DNA of 64,000 bases from JBCFAY01 sp038562375 (GTDB lineage: Bacteria > Bacillota > Clostridia > Christensenellales > CAG-138): positions 7,681-71,680 of the forward strand of contig JBCFAY010000017.1 of NCBI GenBank assembly GCA_038562375.1, in the 5' to 3' direction. The notes beneath the pieces were generated by a model. It was not told where the DNA came from. It did no database searches and saw only the letters and a list, made by a program, of their open reading frames with translations. Both the position numbers and the translations under genes were made by a program. Below are positions 16,523 through 26,063 of the stretch, piece after piece (the first letter of the stretch is position 1; the number at the start of each line of letters is the position of its first letter).

Positions 16523-16621
16523 TGGTCATAGCGTGTCCATGCAGACCCACGACGACGGTAAAATGCGCGGACAGCGCTTTGAGAAGTACGGGTTCGTCCC
16601 TTTCCTTCGGGTACCATTTTG

Positions 16622-16650
16622 TTGCGTGAAACGGATTTTTGAAGTAAACT
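16622..16650 (+). promoter_or_regulatory. Candidate promoter of the HAD-darA-holB-ricT genes
   Basis: TTGCGT (16622-16627), a 17-bp spacer and TAAACT (16645-16650). Fair match, well placed 34 bp before the likely start. Confidence 0.4.
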
Positions 16651-16683
16651 CAATGTATGATGAACCACATATGGAGGAAACCA

Positions 16684-17346
16684 TTGCGTTATTCCATTAC
16701 GCTCTTTGATTTGGACGGAACGCTGATCGAGTCCGGCGCTGGCATATTTGCCGCGACATACGCCGTGATCGACGAGTTTAAACTGCCCCGGCCGAGCGAA
16801 CGCGAGATGCGCAAGCTTGTCGGTCCTACGCTTTCCGTGGGTTTTTCCGAGCTCCTCGGCATCAGGGTCGAGGATATTCCGCGCGCCCTGGATCTCTATC
16901 GCCGCGCGTACAGGGAAAACGGATATGAGGCGCTTGTGCACGCTTTCCCCGGCGCTAAGGAAATGCTGCAGCGCGTCAAGGCGAGCGGATCAAAGATCGG
17001 CATCGTGACCTCCCGCGTCGAGAGCACCGCGAAGGAACACCTGGAGCGTTACGGACTTTTGGATCAGGTGGATTACATTCGCGGGGCAACGCCGTCCAGC
17101 TGGGACTCCAAAACCGAGCTTTTAAGGGCCGCGATCGAAGACCTCGGCTTGAATGAGAAGACGCTTCGCGACTGCGTGATGATCGGCGACCGGCTTTACG
17201 ACATCGACGGTGCGAACAGCGTCAATATGGACAGCATTGCCGTCACCTATGGATACGGCGAGCGCGAGGAGCTTGAGAACTGCCGACCCACGCACATCGT
17301 ACAAAGCATTGAGGAATTGACCCGCCTGTTGACCAGAAGCGAATGA
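16684..17346 (+). CDS. HAD-superfamily hydrolase, phosphoglycolate-phosphatase-like
   Basis: A 220-residue phosphatase of the Gph/PpaX type. Motif I is FDLDGTL with the nucleophilic Asp. The helical cap follows, then motif II around GIVTSRV, a motif III lysine, and motif IV MIGDRLYDIDGA. The likely start is TTG at 16684, because GGAGG lies at 16673-16677; an in-frame ATG at 16657 would lie upstream of that site. The substrate may be phosphoglycolate, pyrophosphate or another small phosphate ester. It sits where Bacillus has tmk, just before darA. Confidence 0.82.
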   Translation: MRYSITLFDLDGTLIESGAGIFAATYAVIDEFKLPRPSEREMRKLVGPTLSVGFSELLGIRVEDIPRALDLYRRAYRENGYEALVHAFPGAKEMLQRVKASGSKIGIVTSRVESTAKEHLERYGLLDQVDYIRGATPSSWDSKTELLRAAIEDLGLNEKTLRDCVMIGDRLYDIDGANSVNMDSIAVTYGYGEREELENCRPTHIVQSIEELTRLLTRSE

Positions 17347-17366
17347 ATATTCAGGAGGGAACGCTC

Positions 17367-17681
17367 ATGAAACTCATTCTTGCCATCGTTCAGAACGACG
17401 ATGCAAAGCAGTTGATTAAGGCGCTGACGGAACAGGGCTTCAGCGTGACGCGCCTTACAACGACGGGCGGCTTCCTGCAGGGGGGCAACGTCACGCTACT
17501 GATCGGCGTCGCGCCCGATCGCTTGCAGGCCGCGCTCGACATCATACGCGAGCGGTCCGGGCTGAGGAAAGAATATACCGTGATCCCATCGAGCGCCGAG
17601 CTCATCGACATGCCCGTACAGGTAACGCTTGGCGGGGCGACGGTATTCGTCGTCGATGTTGAGGCGCATTATAAGTTTTGA
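17367..17681 (+). CDS. darA: Cyclic-di-AMP receptor, PII-like
   Basis: A 104-residue PII-like protein matching the DarA/PstA family, which binds cyclic-di-AMP as a trimer in the cytoplasm. The characteristic run TTTGGFLQGGNVTLLIGV is present. AGGAGGG at 17352-17358 favours the ATG at 17367 over an upstream GTG or ATG. It stands immediately before holB, as in Bacillus (yaaQ). Its downstream target is not known in general. Confidence 0.92.
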   Translation: MKLILAIVQNDDAKQLIKALTEQGFSVTRLTTTGGFLQGGNVTLLIGVAPDRLQAALDIIRERSGLRKEYTVIPSSAELIDMPVQVTLGGATVFVVDVEAHYKF

Positions 17682-17682
17682 T

Positions 17683-18582
17683 ATGTATCCGACATTGCAT
17701 CAGGAACGTTTGATCGAACTGGCGCAGGCGGGCGCCATGCCCCATGCGCTGCTGCTTTGCGGCCCCGAGGGCAGCGGCCGCATGAAGCTGGCGCTGCGGA
17801 TCGCCGCTTTCTACTGCCTTGGAGTCGACGACCCGGAGGCGATGCTCCGCTCCCCGATGTGTACTTTGATCGACGGAACGGCAGTGGAGCTGATCCGCCA
17901 GCTGCGTGAAGAACTATCCAAACAGGCGTTTCATGATGGGAACCGCGTCGTTCTGATTAAAAACGCGCATCAGTTGACCCAGCAGGCGCAAAACGCCCTG
18001 CTGAAAACGCTGGAGGATCCGCCGCGGCGCACGGCGTTCATACTGACCGGGATTGCCGCCGGCCTTTTGGCGACCATACGTTCGCGCTGTACGATCATAC
18101 GCCTTGGGACAACCCCCGTTGAACAAATCGAGAGAGAACTCATCCAATCCGGCATCGATCCGGGGAGCGCACGCATCTATGCAGCAGCATCCCGGGGCGT
18201 GCCCGGCAACGCCCATTTGCTTGCGAAGAGCCCGGAACTACAGCAGATACGCAGGGATGCTCTTGCGCTCGTCGAACGGATGCTCGCCGGTAAACCCGCT
18301 TTTGACCTTGCCGGGCCTCTCATATCGGCGGGGGAGGATTCAATGGGATTTGCGCTTGAGTGTATGCAATCCTTTCTCGGCGATATCGCGCGGCTGCAGG
18401 CGGGTGTGGACGCGCCGGAAAACCCGGATTACGGGAGCGCAATCCGCAAAGCGGCCCAAAGCTTTACAATTGGGCGCATTCAAGGTATGATAAGACAGTT
18501 GAATGAGGCGAGCGAAAGGCGTGCGGCCGGAATAAACGCTGCGGCGGCGATGGATTATCTCATCGCAGGCTGGCTGTACTGA
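17683..18582 (+). CDS. holB: DNA polymerase III subunit delta' (clamp loader)
   Basis: A 299-residue AAA+-like clamp-loader subunit. A nucleotide-loop relic, GPEGSGRMKLA, lies near the N-terminus, and the delta'-typical stretch QNALLKTLEDPPRRTAF is present. The ATG at 17683 follows the darA stop by one base and has no good Shine-Dalgarno, implying translational coupling. An overlapping TTG at 17629 is possible but less likely. HolB acts with DnaX and HolA to load the beta clamp. Confidence 0.9.
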   Translation: MYPTLHQERLIELAQAGAMPHALLLCGPEGSGRMKLALRIAAFYCLGVDDPEAMLRSPMCTLIDGTAVELIRQLREELSKQAFHDGNRVVLIKNAHQLTQQAQNALLKTLEDPPRRTAFILTGIAAGLLATIRSRCTIIRLGTTPVEQIERELIQSGIDPGSARIYAAASRGVPGNAHLLAKSPELQQIRRDALALVERMLAGKPAFDLAGPLISAGEDSMGFALECMQSFLGDIARLQAGVDAPENPDYGSAIRKAAQSFTIGRIQGMIRQLNEASERRAAGINAAAAMDYLIAGWLY

Positions 18583-18665
18583 CCGAAGCGGCTTAAAAGG
18601 ACTCGTGTTTAATGCTGGATTGCGGGGATGGCGTCCGCCACCCGCCCACTATAGATGGAGGCAGG

Positions 18666-19829
18666 ATGAAAAGGGTCGTTGGCGTTCGGTTTAAAACCGC
18701 CGGAAAGGTGTATTATTTTGATCCCGGAGAGCTTGAGATCTGCGAGAAGGACGGCGTGATCGTCGAAACCGCACGCGGCATCGAGTTTGGCGATGTAGTG
18801 GAAGGCATCCATGAAGTTCCCGACGAAATGGTCGTCAATCCTCTCAAGGATGTTCTTCGTGTTGCGACGGAGCAGGATTGGGAGGTACGCGAACGCAACC
18901 GCGCGAAGGAAAAGGAAGCGTTTGAAATCTGCATGGCGAAGATCGCCGAGCATCAGATGGATATGAAGCTCGTGGATGTGGAATACGCCTTTAACGCGAG
19001 CAAAATCCTTTTTTACTTCACCGCGGAGGGCCGCGTTGATTTCCGCGAACTGGTCAAAGAGCTGGCATCGGTGTTTAAAACCAGGATCGAGCTTAGGCAA
19101 ATCGGCGTGCGCGATGAGGCGAAAATGCTTGGCGGTTTGGGCTCGTGCGGAAGGCCCGTATGCTGCAAAAGCTTTCTTGCGGACTTCCAGCCGGTATCGA
19201 TTAAGATGGCGAAAGAGCAAAACCTTTCCCTTAGCCCGACGAAGATTTCCGGGCTGTGCGGGAGGCTGATGTGTTGCCTGAAATATGAACAGGATTGCTA
19301 CGAATCGATGCGCAAACTCATGCCCAAGGTCAACAAGGACGTTATGACGCCGGATGGGCGGGGCCAGGTGCTTGAAAACAACGTCATTACCGAACGCACC
19401 CGCGTGCGCGTGACGCTGGACGACGGTACGTTTGACGTGCGCAGCTATCCCTTCCGCGAACTGAACCGTGCGGAAGATCTCCCCGTGAACGAGCAAATCG
19501 CCCCAAAGGAGAACGGGCAATCCGAGAATGGCGCTGAGGGCGTATCGCCGCAGGCGGGCGGCGCGCCCCGCGAAAGATCGGGCTCCGACGGCAGGAGGAA
19601 CGAAGATCGGCGCTTGGATCGGACCAAACAGCGCCATACGCAGCCCAAGGTCCCCATGAATCACAAGATCGCGACGCCTCCCATACAGGGGCAGGGAGTG
19701 CATCCCACAGATGCCGGCGCTGTAGAGCAAAAGCCGACAGCGTCCTCCGGTCAAAATCGCCGCAGGCGGCCGCGCCGCAAGCCGAAATCCGCCGGGGCGA
19801 GCGTGCCGCCGAACACCAATAACTCCTAG
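18666..19829 (+). CDS. ricT: RicT/YaaT-type PSP1-domain regulator of the RicAFT complex
   Basis: A 387-residue protein with the PSP1 domain in its first ~270 residues. The cysteine-rich signature GSCGRPVCCKSFL and GLCGRLMCCLKYEQDC is that of RicT, which in Bacillus forms an Fe-S-containing complex with RicA and RicF and aids RNase Y processing. A low-complexity basic tail (about 275-387, rich in Arg, Pro and Gln) extends beyond the usual length. GGAGG at 18657-18661 fixes the ATG at 18666. holB-ricT order is conserved with Bacillus. Confidence 0.92.
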   Translation: MKRVVGVRFKTAGKVYYFDPGELEICEKDGVIVETARGIEFGDVVEGIHEVPDEMVVNPLKDVLRVATEQDWEVRERNRAKEKEAFEICMAKIAEHQMDMKLVDVEYAFNASKILFYFTAEGRVDFRELVKELASVFKTRIELRQIGVRDEAKMLGGLGSCGRPVCCKSFLADFQPVSIKMAKEQNLSLSPTKISGLCGRLMCCLKYEQDCYESMRKLMPKVNKDVMTPDGRGQVLENNVITERTRVRVTLDDGTFDVRSYPFRELNRAEDLPVNEQIAPKENGQSENGAEGVSPQAGGAPRERSGSDGRRNEDRRLDRTKQRHTQPKVPMNHKIATPPIQGQGVHPTDAGAVEQKPTASSGQNRRRRPRRKPKSAGASVPPNTNNS

Positions 19830-19839
19830 AAAACCCACC

Positions 19840-19867
19840 TTGATTTTTTTAAGGCACATGCTACAAT
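19840..19867 (+). promoter_or_regulatory. Promoter of the ferredoxin gene
   Basis: TTGATT (19840-19845), a 16-bp spacer and TACAAT (19862-19867), 35 bp before the ATG. Confidence 0.6.
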
Positions 19868-19901
19868 ATATTGAGGATAATGAATACGATGGAGGTTTGT
19901 C

Positions 19902-20075
19902 ATGGCATATTTTATCAATGAAGAGTGCATCAGCTGTGGAGCGTGTGAGCCTGAGTGCCCTGTCAACGCAATTTCTCAGGGCGACGATCGCTATGTGATC
20001 GATCCCGAATTGTGCACCGAATGCGGCGCTTGCGCTAACGTATGCCCGGTTTCTGCACCCAATCCGGCCGAATAA
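19902..20075 (+). CDS. Small 2[4Fe-4S] ferredoxin
   Basis: A 57-residue protein starting MAYFINEECISCGACEPE. It has two CxxCxxCxxxCP motifs (CISCGACEPECP and CTECGACANVCP), which ligate two [4Fe-4S] clusters. This is the classic clostridial low-potential electron carrier. GGAGG at 19891-19895 supports the start. It has its own promoter and terminator, so it is a single-gene transcript, as expected for an abundant small redox protein. Confidence 0.95.
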   Translation: MAYFINEECISCGACEPECPVNAISQGDDRYVIDPELCTECGACANVCPVSAPNPAE

Positions 20076-20100
20076 CCGGGAAACCGGCAAAACAAAATAT

Positions 20101-20131
20101 AAAACGCCGGGTTCATCCCGGCGTTTTATAT
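20101..20131 (+). terminator. Intrinsic terminator after ferredoxin
   Basis: AAAACGCCGGG (20101-20111), loop TTCAT, CCCGGCGTTTT (20117-20127), then ATAT. An 11-bp perfect stem with flanking A and T runs, so probably bidirectional. Confidence 0.9.
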
Positions 20132-20584
20132 GCTATGATATGTAAGAGTATCCCTCTGTGGCGCTTTGCTCGTACCGTGCAAGCTATGAATCGCTTTGAC
20201 CCCGTTTCCGCAGCTTAAGAAAGTTCCTGGTTTCTTCCCTTAATTTTGGCTGATATAAATGTATAACGCGGTAAGCGCCTAAGCTGCATCGGTTTGACTA
20301 TAATGACGGATCAAGATCAAAATAAACGGTTGTTTTTCAATTCCATCGCTGTTTTTGCCATAATTCGGGTATAAAATGACGGCGTTTGGTGATACACAAA
20401 ATGATCGGCATCGTGTATCTGCACAAAGCGGCTGCAATTTGCGCTGATTTCGGGCTAGTTTTGTTGGATCGGGCGGCGTCCTAATCTATTATCGACTTCC
20501 GAGTTCAAATCTGATTGCCGCCTTTTCCATTGTGAACGCCGGATTCAATCGGCGGATGGGCTTGTGGCATAAAGGAGGTTCATT
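20132..20584. other. 450-bp intergenic region before the glycosyltransferase
   Basis: AT-richer than its surroundings and without a supported gene. A weak promoter candidate (a CATAAT or TATAAA near 20350-20375) may serve the glycosyltransferase. No known RNA motif recognised. Confidence 0.5.
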
Positions 20585-21805
20585 ATGCGCATCGCTGAGT
20601 TTACCGATACATTTCTACCCATTGTCGACGGTGTTGGAAGGGTCGTACATAACTATGCCGTATTTCTTAGCGGAATGGGACATGAATGCTATGTCATGAC
20701 CCCGATGAACGATACGGGATATCGCGGCGGCTATCCATTCGAGCTGGTTGAATACATCGGTATGCAGGTTCCGGGCTTGCCACAATACCGTGCGGGCGTT
20801 CCGTCTTTGGATACGCATTACAACAATAGGCTGCGGCAGATTCAGCTCGACGTCGTGCATGGTCACAGCCCTTTCGCGGCCGGGCGGGAAGCGCTCCGGC
20901 AATCGGTCAGGTTCAACGTGCCGCTGATCGGCTCGTTCCATACCAAGTATTACGATGATTTCTATAAGATCGCAAAGAGCGAAGATCTTGCCTATATCGG
21001 CGTAAAATATGTCGTGGAATTCTATAATCAATGCGACCAGGTATGGAGCGTCAGCAAGCATGCCGCGGATACCCTGAGAGCATATGGGTTTAAAGGCGAT
21101 ATCATCGTGCTTGAAAACGGCGTTCCAATCCGTACCCCGGAGCCCGAAGCCGCAAAGGAAATGGGAGAGCGGCTTGGGCTGGGCGATTTGCCGGTATTGC
21201 TCTATGTCGGCCAGATCAACTGGAAGAAGAATATACTGCGCACGATGGAGGCGGCCTCTTTGCTCAAAAAGGATGGAAAGCGGTTCAAGCTTGTGTTGGT
21301 CGGAAGAGGGCCGGACTCTGAACAGGTTCTTGAAAAGGCCCGCGAATTGGGTATCGACGAGGAAGTAATGCTCCCGGGCATGATTCAGAACGATCGGGAA
21401 TTGAACGGCTTGTATCATCGCGCATCCATATTTGCCTTCCCATCCCTCTACGATACCGCCGGCCTCGTGGTGCGGGAAGCCGCGGTGATGGAAACGCCCT
21501 CTCTGGTGATCGACGGCAGCGCCCCGTCCGAGCGGATTGTTCCGGGCATCAATGGGTTGGTGTGCGAGGATACCACCGAAAGCATGTACGAAGTGCTTAC
21601 GCACTACCTGTTCAACGCGGAAGAATTGAAGCGCTTAGGCCAGAACGCGCGCACAAGCATCCCGGTTTCGTGGGAGGAGGCCATTGTGCCGATCGCCCGG
21701 CAATACGGAGAAGTCACACGCCGCTGGAAGCAGCAGAGCAAGGAAAAGAACGTGCACGCGGTCTCCCGAGCATACGATCGGTTTAAAAACAGGCTCGGCA
21801 CTTGA
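20585..21805 (+). CDS. Family GT4 glycosyltransferase
   Basis: A 406-residue GT-B fold enzyme of family GT4. The N-terminus (RIAEFTDTFLPIVDGVGR) and HGHSPFAAGREAL resemble diacylglycerol glucosyltransferases. The donor-site end carries PSLYDTAGLVVREAAVME with the E-x7-E pair. No membrane helix, so peripheral at the inner face. AAGGAGG before the ATG fixes the start. The likely role is glycolipid synthesis; other sugar transfers are possible. Confidence 0.88.
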   Translation: MRIAEFTDTFLPIVDGVGRVVHNYAVFLSGMGHECYVMTPMNDTGYRGGYPFELVEYIGMQVPGLPQYRAGVPSLDTHYNNRLRQIQLDVVHGHSPFAAGREALRQSVRFNVPLIGSFHTKYYDDFYKIAKSEDLAYIGVKYVVEFYNQCDQVWSVSKHAADTLRAYGFKGDIIVLENGVPIRTPEPEAAKEMGERLGLGDLPVLLYVGQINWKKNILRTMEAASLLKKDGKRFKLVLVGRGPDSEQVLEKARELGIDEEVMLPGMIQNDRELNGLYHRASIFAFPSLYDTAGLVVREAAVMETPSLVIDGSAPSERIVPGINGLVCEDTTESMYEVLTHYLFNAEELKRLGQNARTSIPVSWEEAIVPIARQYGEVTRRWKQQSKEKNVHAVSRAYDRFKNRLGT

Positions 21806-21828
21806 GAGGGAGAGGGGGCGTTTCCGGT

Positions 21829-22341
21829 ATGATCCATCTGTACTATGGCGACGGAAAAGGCAAGACCACCGCCGCGTTGGGGCTGGCGCTTCGCGCGATC
21901 GGGTGCTCCAAGCGCGTTTTGATTGTACAGTTTCTCAAAAACAGCCGGACCTCCGAACTGAACGCGCTTGCCAGGATGCCTGAAGCGCGCGTTTTGCGCG
22001 GGACAGCGGGGGGATTTGTGCACAGGATGACACAGGAGGAAAAAGAAAGGACGTGCGAAATCCACAACCGCAATCTGAAAGCGGCGATCGATGCGGCTGG
22101 CGAGGCGAGCGCGGCGATAATCGTGCTGGACGAAGGGATCGACGCTTTTACGCTGGAGATGCTGGATCGCGACCTGTTCATCGGCTTTCTTAAAAGCGCC
22201 CCCAAGGATGTGGAGATCGTCCTTACAGGACACAGCCTGCCGGATGAGCTCATAGGCTTGGGCGATTATATCACCCATATGGAAAAGATCAAGCATCCAT
22301 ATGATCGGGGCGTTATGGCCAGAAAAGGCATAGAGTATTGA
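21829..22341 (+). CDS. cobO: Cob(I)alamin adenosyltransferase, CobO/BtuR type
   Basis: A 170-residue P-loop enzyme that transfers the adenosyl group of ATP to cob(I)alamin. The diagnostic start MIHLYYGDGKGKTTAALG contains the P-loop, and VLDEG matches the second motif. The ATG at 21829 gives the usual N-terminus; a TTG at 21802 overlaps the preceding stop and is less likely. It is immediately downstream of the glycosyltransferase, with no other cobalamin genes here, which suggests corrinoid salvage. Confidence 0.9.
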   Translation: MIHLYYGDGKGKTTAALGLALRAIGCSKRVLIVQFLKNSRTSELNALARMPEARVLRGTAGGFVHRMTQEEKERTCEIHNRNLKAAIDAAGEASAAIIVLDEGIDAFTLEMLDRDLFIGFLKSAPKDVEIVLTGHSLPDELIGLGDYITHMEKIKHPYDRGVMARKGIEY

Positions 22342-22456
22342 TGCGGTTTGTCTTTTGCAACCCATCCGCGTCGGCGTAGAATTCTTCCTTGAAACGCTGG
22401 ACGGCATGGTAGAGCAGGCGTACTACGGCAAATGAGGCAAACCCTGATATCCCTTG

Positions 22457-22496
22457 GGCCGCGGAGCGAACCAATCGCCTCTGCGGCCTGTTTTTT
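22457..22496 (+). terminator. Intrinsic terminator after cobO
   Basis: GGCCGCGGAG (22457-22466) pairs with CTCTGCGGCC (22479-22488) with one G-T pair, and TG plus a TTTTTT run follows. Confidence 0.8.
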
Positions 22497-22528
22497 GCTT
22501 GAGCCCCTGCCGCACAAAGCCGTTTCCA

Positions 22529-22557
22529 TTGCCAACGGCGGCAAAGTATACTATGAT
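22529..22557 (+). promoter_or_regulatory. Promoter of prmA-mutS2
   Basis: TTGCCA (22529-22534), a 17-bp spacer and TATGAT (22552-22557). Confidence 0.65.
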
Positions 22558-22636
22558 TGGAACAGAAAAAATGCGTGGACTGGGGACGCTGCCAAGAACC
22601 CGAACCGCGCGTGATGGAAACGGATGGAGCCACGGC

Positions 22637-23629
22637 ATGAAATGGATTGAGGTTGCGGTATCGACCACGGAGGAAGGATTAGAGGCGGTTTCCGCCGCAT
22701 TTGACGAAGCGGGGCTAGCGCAGGTTGTGATCGAGGAAGGCGAGGGGCAGATCATGCGCGAGCTCGAATCGAGCGCGAAATACTGGGATTTTGCGGACGC
22801 CGGCGAGCTTGCAAGTCCCGACGGGCCCTGTGTGAAGGCCTATATCGCGGACCTCGAGGAAGCTCCGTTGATCGTCGGCCGCTTGAGGGACAAGATACGC
22901 TTCCTCGCTTCCGCCGATATCGGCCTGGATTTGGGCTCCCTGAACGTGAGGGAACGCCTTGTGGACGAAGAGGACTGGGCGAACAATTGGAAAGCGTATT
23001 ACAAGCCCATGAACATTGGGCAAAAGCTGATCGTCAAGCCGAGCTGGGAAAGCTGTGAGAATCCCGAGGGACGCGTGATCCTCGATATCGATCCGGGCAT
23101 GGTATTCGGCACCGGATCCCACGAAACGACGCAGCTCTGCCTTGAGATGCTGGAGGCGTTTGCGGGAAAGCCTGTGAAGCTTCTCGATATCGGCTGCGGG
23201 AGCGGCATCCTTGCGCTCGCCGGTTTGCTTTTCGGCGCAAAGAGCGCCGTCTGCGTCGATATCGATCCCGTCGCGGAACAAACCGTGGAGGAAAACATGC
23301 AAAGAAACGGCATCGCCGCGCCGCGCTATGAGATCCTTATCGGCGACATCCTCTCGGATTCCTCCTTGCAAGAAAAAGTACGCTCGCACGGCGCGTTTGA
23401 TCTTGTGATTGCCAATATCGTCGCCGGGATCATCATCCCGCTTGCGCCATACGCCGCGAAGCATATAAAACAGGGAGGTTCATTCCTCGTCTCCGGCATC
23501 ATCAGGGAGCGCCTTGATGAAGTCCTCGTCGCGCTGAAGGCCGCAGGCTTTGAACCCGTCAAGACCGGTTTTGCACAGGAATGGACTGCGATTCTCTCGC
23601 AATACACGAAAGGGGAAAGACCGTCGTAA
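22637..23629 (+). CDS. prmA: Ribosomal protein L11 methyltransferase
   Basis: A 330-residue SAM-dependent methyltransferase that trimethylates ribosomal protein L11. Key motifs are the PrmA-specific DPGMVFGTGSHETT, SAM motif I LLDIGCGSGILALA, and ANIVAGIIIPLAP. The ATG at 22637 gives the family N-terminus (MKWIEVAVSTTEEGLE); the longer open frame begins inside the upstream terminator and is spurious. mutS2 follows 19 bp later. Confidence 0.93.
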   Translation: MKWIEVAVSTTEEGLEAVSAAFDEAGLAQVVIEEGEGQIMRELESSAKYWDFADAGELASPDGPCVKAYIADLEEAPLIVGRLRDKIRFLASADIGLDLGSLNVRERLVDEEDWANNWKAYYKPMNIGQKLIVKPSWESCENPEGRVILDIDPGMVFGTGSHETTQLCLEMLEAFAGKPVKLLDIGCGSGILALAGLLFGAKSAVCVDIDPVAEQTVEENMQRNGIAAPRYEILIGDILSDSSLQEKVRSHGAFDLVIANIVAGIIIPLAPYAAKHIKQGGSFLVSGIIRERLDEVLVALKAAGFEPVKTGFAQEWTAILSQYTKGERPS

Positions 23630-23648
23630 GCGCCGGTCAAGGGTGTAC

Positions 23649-25994
23649 GTGAACGAAAGAACGTTAACGGTTCTTGAATACTATAAAATCACCGCAATGC
23701 TGGCCGAGCGCGCGCGCTGCTGCATCGGAAAAGAGCTTGCGCTCGCGCTGCTGCCGCAGACCGGGATTGAAAGCATATCGCGCGAGCTCGCGCTGACGGA
23801 GGAGGCCGAGGGATATCTCTACCGCTCCGGCATGTCGCCTGTGGACGATTTTCCTGATATGCGGCTTTCCCTCAAGCGGATGCGTGCCGCACTGGCGCTT
23901 TCGCCTTCGGATTTGCTCGGCGCGATGCGCTGCCTGCGTGCCGTCCGCCTCGCGAGGGAGCGGCTCGTGCAGGAAGACAAAGAGCCTTCGCTCCTATCCA
24001 ATATGGCAAGCTCGATCGCTCCGCACAGGGCGATTGAGGAGGAAATCTCCCGCTGTATCCTGGGCGAGGATGAGATCGCCGATGGCGCTTCCGCCCGGCT
24101 TGCGAGCATTCGGCATAAGATGCGGCAGGTCAACGAACGCGTGCGCGACAGGCTCAACGCGATGATTCGCGGCGCGTACGCCAAGTATCTGCAGGAGCCG
24201 ATCGTGACGATCCGCAACGGAAGATATGTGCTCCCGGTGCGGCAGGAATACCGCCAGTATGTTTCAGGGCTCATTCACGACCAGTCGGGAAGCGGGGCGA
24301 CGCTGTTTGTCGAGCCGGCTGCAGTCGTGGAATTGGGCAACGAATATAAAAAGCTCGTCGCGGAGGAGACCGCGGAGATCGAGCGGATACTCGCGGAGCT
24401 TACCGCTCTGCTCGCACCGGTCGCGGATCAGCTGCGCGCGGATCTGGATACGCTCGGCCGGATCGATCTGTGCTTTGCAAAGGCGGAGCTTGCAAAAGCC
24501 TACCATGCGACCCGTCCGGGCCTCAATCAGGACGGCTACATCAGGATCGTGCAGGGCAGGCATCCGCTGATCGCACAGGATCGCGTCGTGCCGATCGACG
24601 TATGGATCGGCAAGGATTTCAACACGCTCATCATCACCGGTCCCAACACTGGGGGGAAGACCGTGACGCTCAAGACCGTCGGCCTGTTTACCCTGATGAT
24701 GCAGGCGGGCATGTTTGTGCCTGCCGGAGAGGGCACGCAGATGTCGACGTTTGAGGATGTGTTTGCCGATATCGGGGACGAGCAGAGCATCGAGCAGTCG
24801 CTTTCAACTTTTTCTTCCCATATGACCAATATCGTGGGTATCCTGAGCGCGGCGGACGAGCGTTCCCTGGTGCTCCTTGACGAGCTCGGCGCAGGAACCG
24901 ACCCGGTGGAAGGCGCGGCGCTCGCCATGAGCATCCTGGAAGAACTGCATGGGCGCGGCACGATGACGGTGGCCACGACGCATTACAGCGAAATCAAAGC
25001 TTTCGCGCTTACCCGCGAGGGGTTTGAGAACGCCTCAATGGAATTTGACGTTGATCGATTGTGCCCGACGTATCGTCTGTTCATCGGAATACCGGGCCGC
25101 TCAAACGCGTTTGAGATTTCCGAAAGGCTGGGCTTAAACAAGGGCATTATCGAGACCGCCCGTAAGTTTTTAAAGAGCGAGGATATCAAGTTTGAGGACG
25201 TGATTTCAAGCGCCGAATCCCAGCGCAGGATCGCGGAAGAGGAGCGCGAGCTCGCAAAGCAGGCGAGAACGGAGCTCGAGGCGCTCCGCCGCGAAGCGGA
25301 AGCCGAGCAAAAGCGCATGGCGCAGGAGCGCGAGCGCTTTCGCGCGAAGGCGAGGGAGGACGCGCGAAGGATCGTCAGCGAGACGCGCCAGGAGACGGAG
25401 CGCATCATCGAGCAGCTCCGCGCGGCCGGAAAGACGGATCAGCGCGCAGCGGAGCGCACGATCCAGCAATCCCGCGACGCGCTGAGAAAGCAGGAAGAGC
25501 AGATCGCGGAGCCGATCGTCGCCGCAGAGCGGCCCGGCAAGCCGCCCAAAACCGTCAAGCCCGGAGACGCCGTGCGCGTCGTCTCGCTCAACGTAAAAGC
25601 AGCCGTGCTTGCCCCGCCGGATGCCAAAGGTGAGGTTCAGGTCCAGGCGGGTGTGATGAAGCTCTCCGTCAAGCTTTCGGATTTGCTGCTGGAGCATCCT
25701 CGATCGGAAGAACGAAGCGGCGCCCGCGTTTCGATGCTGTCGATGCCCAGCGTACCCCTTGAACTCGATCTTCGCGGTATGCTCGTCGAGGACGCGGTCC
25801 TGGAGGTGGATCGGTATTTGGACAACGCCAAGCTTTGCGGCCGCAACGAGGTGAGCATCATCCACGGGAAGGGTACCGGCGCGCTGCGGGCGGGTATACA
25901 GGAATATCTCAAGCGCCATCCAAACGTGAAAAGCTTCCGCTTGGGCGCATACGGCGAAGGCGACGCGGGCGTGACCGTGGTGACGCTTAAGTAG
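23649..25994 (+). CDS. mutS2: MutS2 family ATPase with Smr domain
   Basis: A 781-residue MutS2, the usual family length. The lever and clamp region leads to Walker A GPNTGGKT (331-338) and Walker B LVLLDELGAGTDP. A long charged coiled coil follows (about 515-640). The C-terminal Smr domain begins near residue 705 with LDLRGM and contains IIHGKGTGALR. MutS2 lacks the mismatch-recognition domain and is linked to suppression of recombination and to rescue of collided ribosomes. The likely start is GTG at 23649, six bases after AAGGG and matching the family start VNERTLTVLEY. Confidence 0.93.
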   Translation: MNERTLTVLEYYKITAMLAERARCCIGKELALALLPQTGIESISRELALTEEAEGYLYRSGMSPVDDFPDMRLSLKRMRAALALSPSDLLGAMRCLRAVRLARERLVQEDKEPSLLSNMASSIAPHRAIEEEISRCILGEDEIADGASARLASIRHKMRQVNERVRDRLNAMIRGAYAKYLQEPIVTIRNGRYVLPVRQEYRQYVSGLIHDQSGSGATLFVEPAAVVELGNEYKKLVAEETAEIERILAELTALLAPVADQLRADLDTLGRIDLCFAKAELAKAYHATRPGLNQDGYIRIVQGRHPLIAQDRVVPIDVWIGKDFNTLIITGPNTGGKTVTLKTVGLFTLMMQAGMFVPAGEGTQMSTFEDVFADIGDEQSIEQSLSTFSSHMTNIVGILSAADERSLVLLDELGAGTDPVEGAALAMSILEELHGRGTMTVATTHYSEIKAFALTREGFENASMEFDVDRLCPTYRLFIGIPGRSNAFEISERLGLNKGIIETARKFLKSEDIKFEDVISSAESQRRIAEEERELAKQARTELEALRREAEAEQKRMAQERERFRAKAREDARRIVSETRQETERIIEQLRAAGKTDQRAAERTIQQSRDALRKQEEQIAEPIVAAERPGKPPKTVKPGDAVRVVSLNVKAAVLAPPDAKGEVQVQAGVMKLSVKLSDLLLEHPRSEERSGARVSMLSMPSVPLELDLRGMLVEDAVLEVDRYLDNAKLCGRNEVSIIHGKGTGALRAGIQEYLKRHPNVKSFRLGAYGEGDAGVTVVTLK

Positions 25995-26063
25995 AGCGCC
26001 AGGCAGCTGTCCGGCAAAAAGCGGCTGAAGTTCATACTTTATACACATAATGGTGATAGAATA

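Noticed and set aside
18609..20090. 493-codon minus-strand frame across ricT and ferredoxin
   Set aside because: Antisense to two well-supported genes and spans a promoter.
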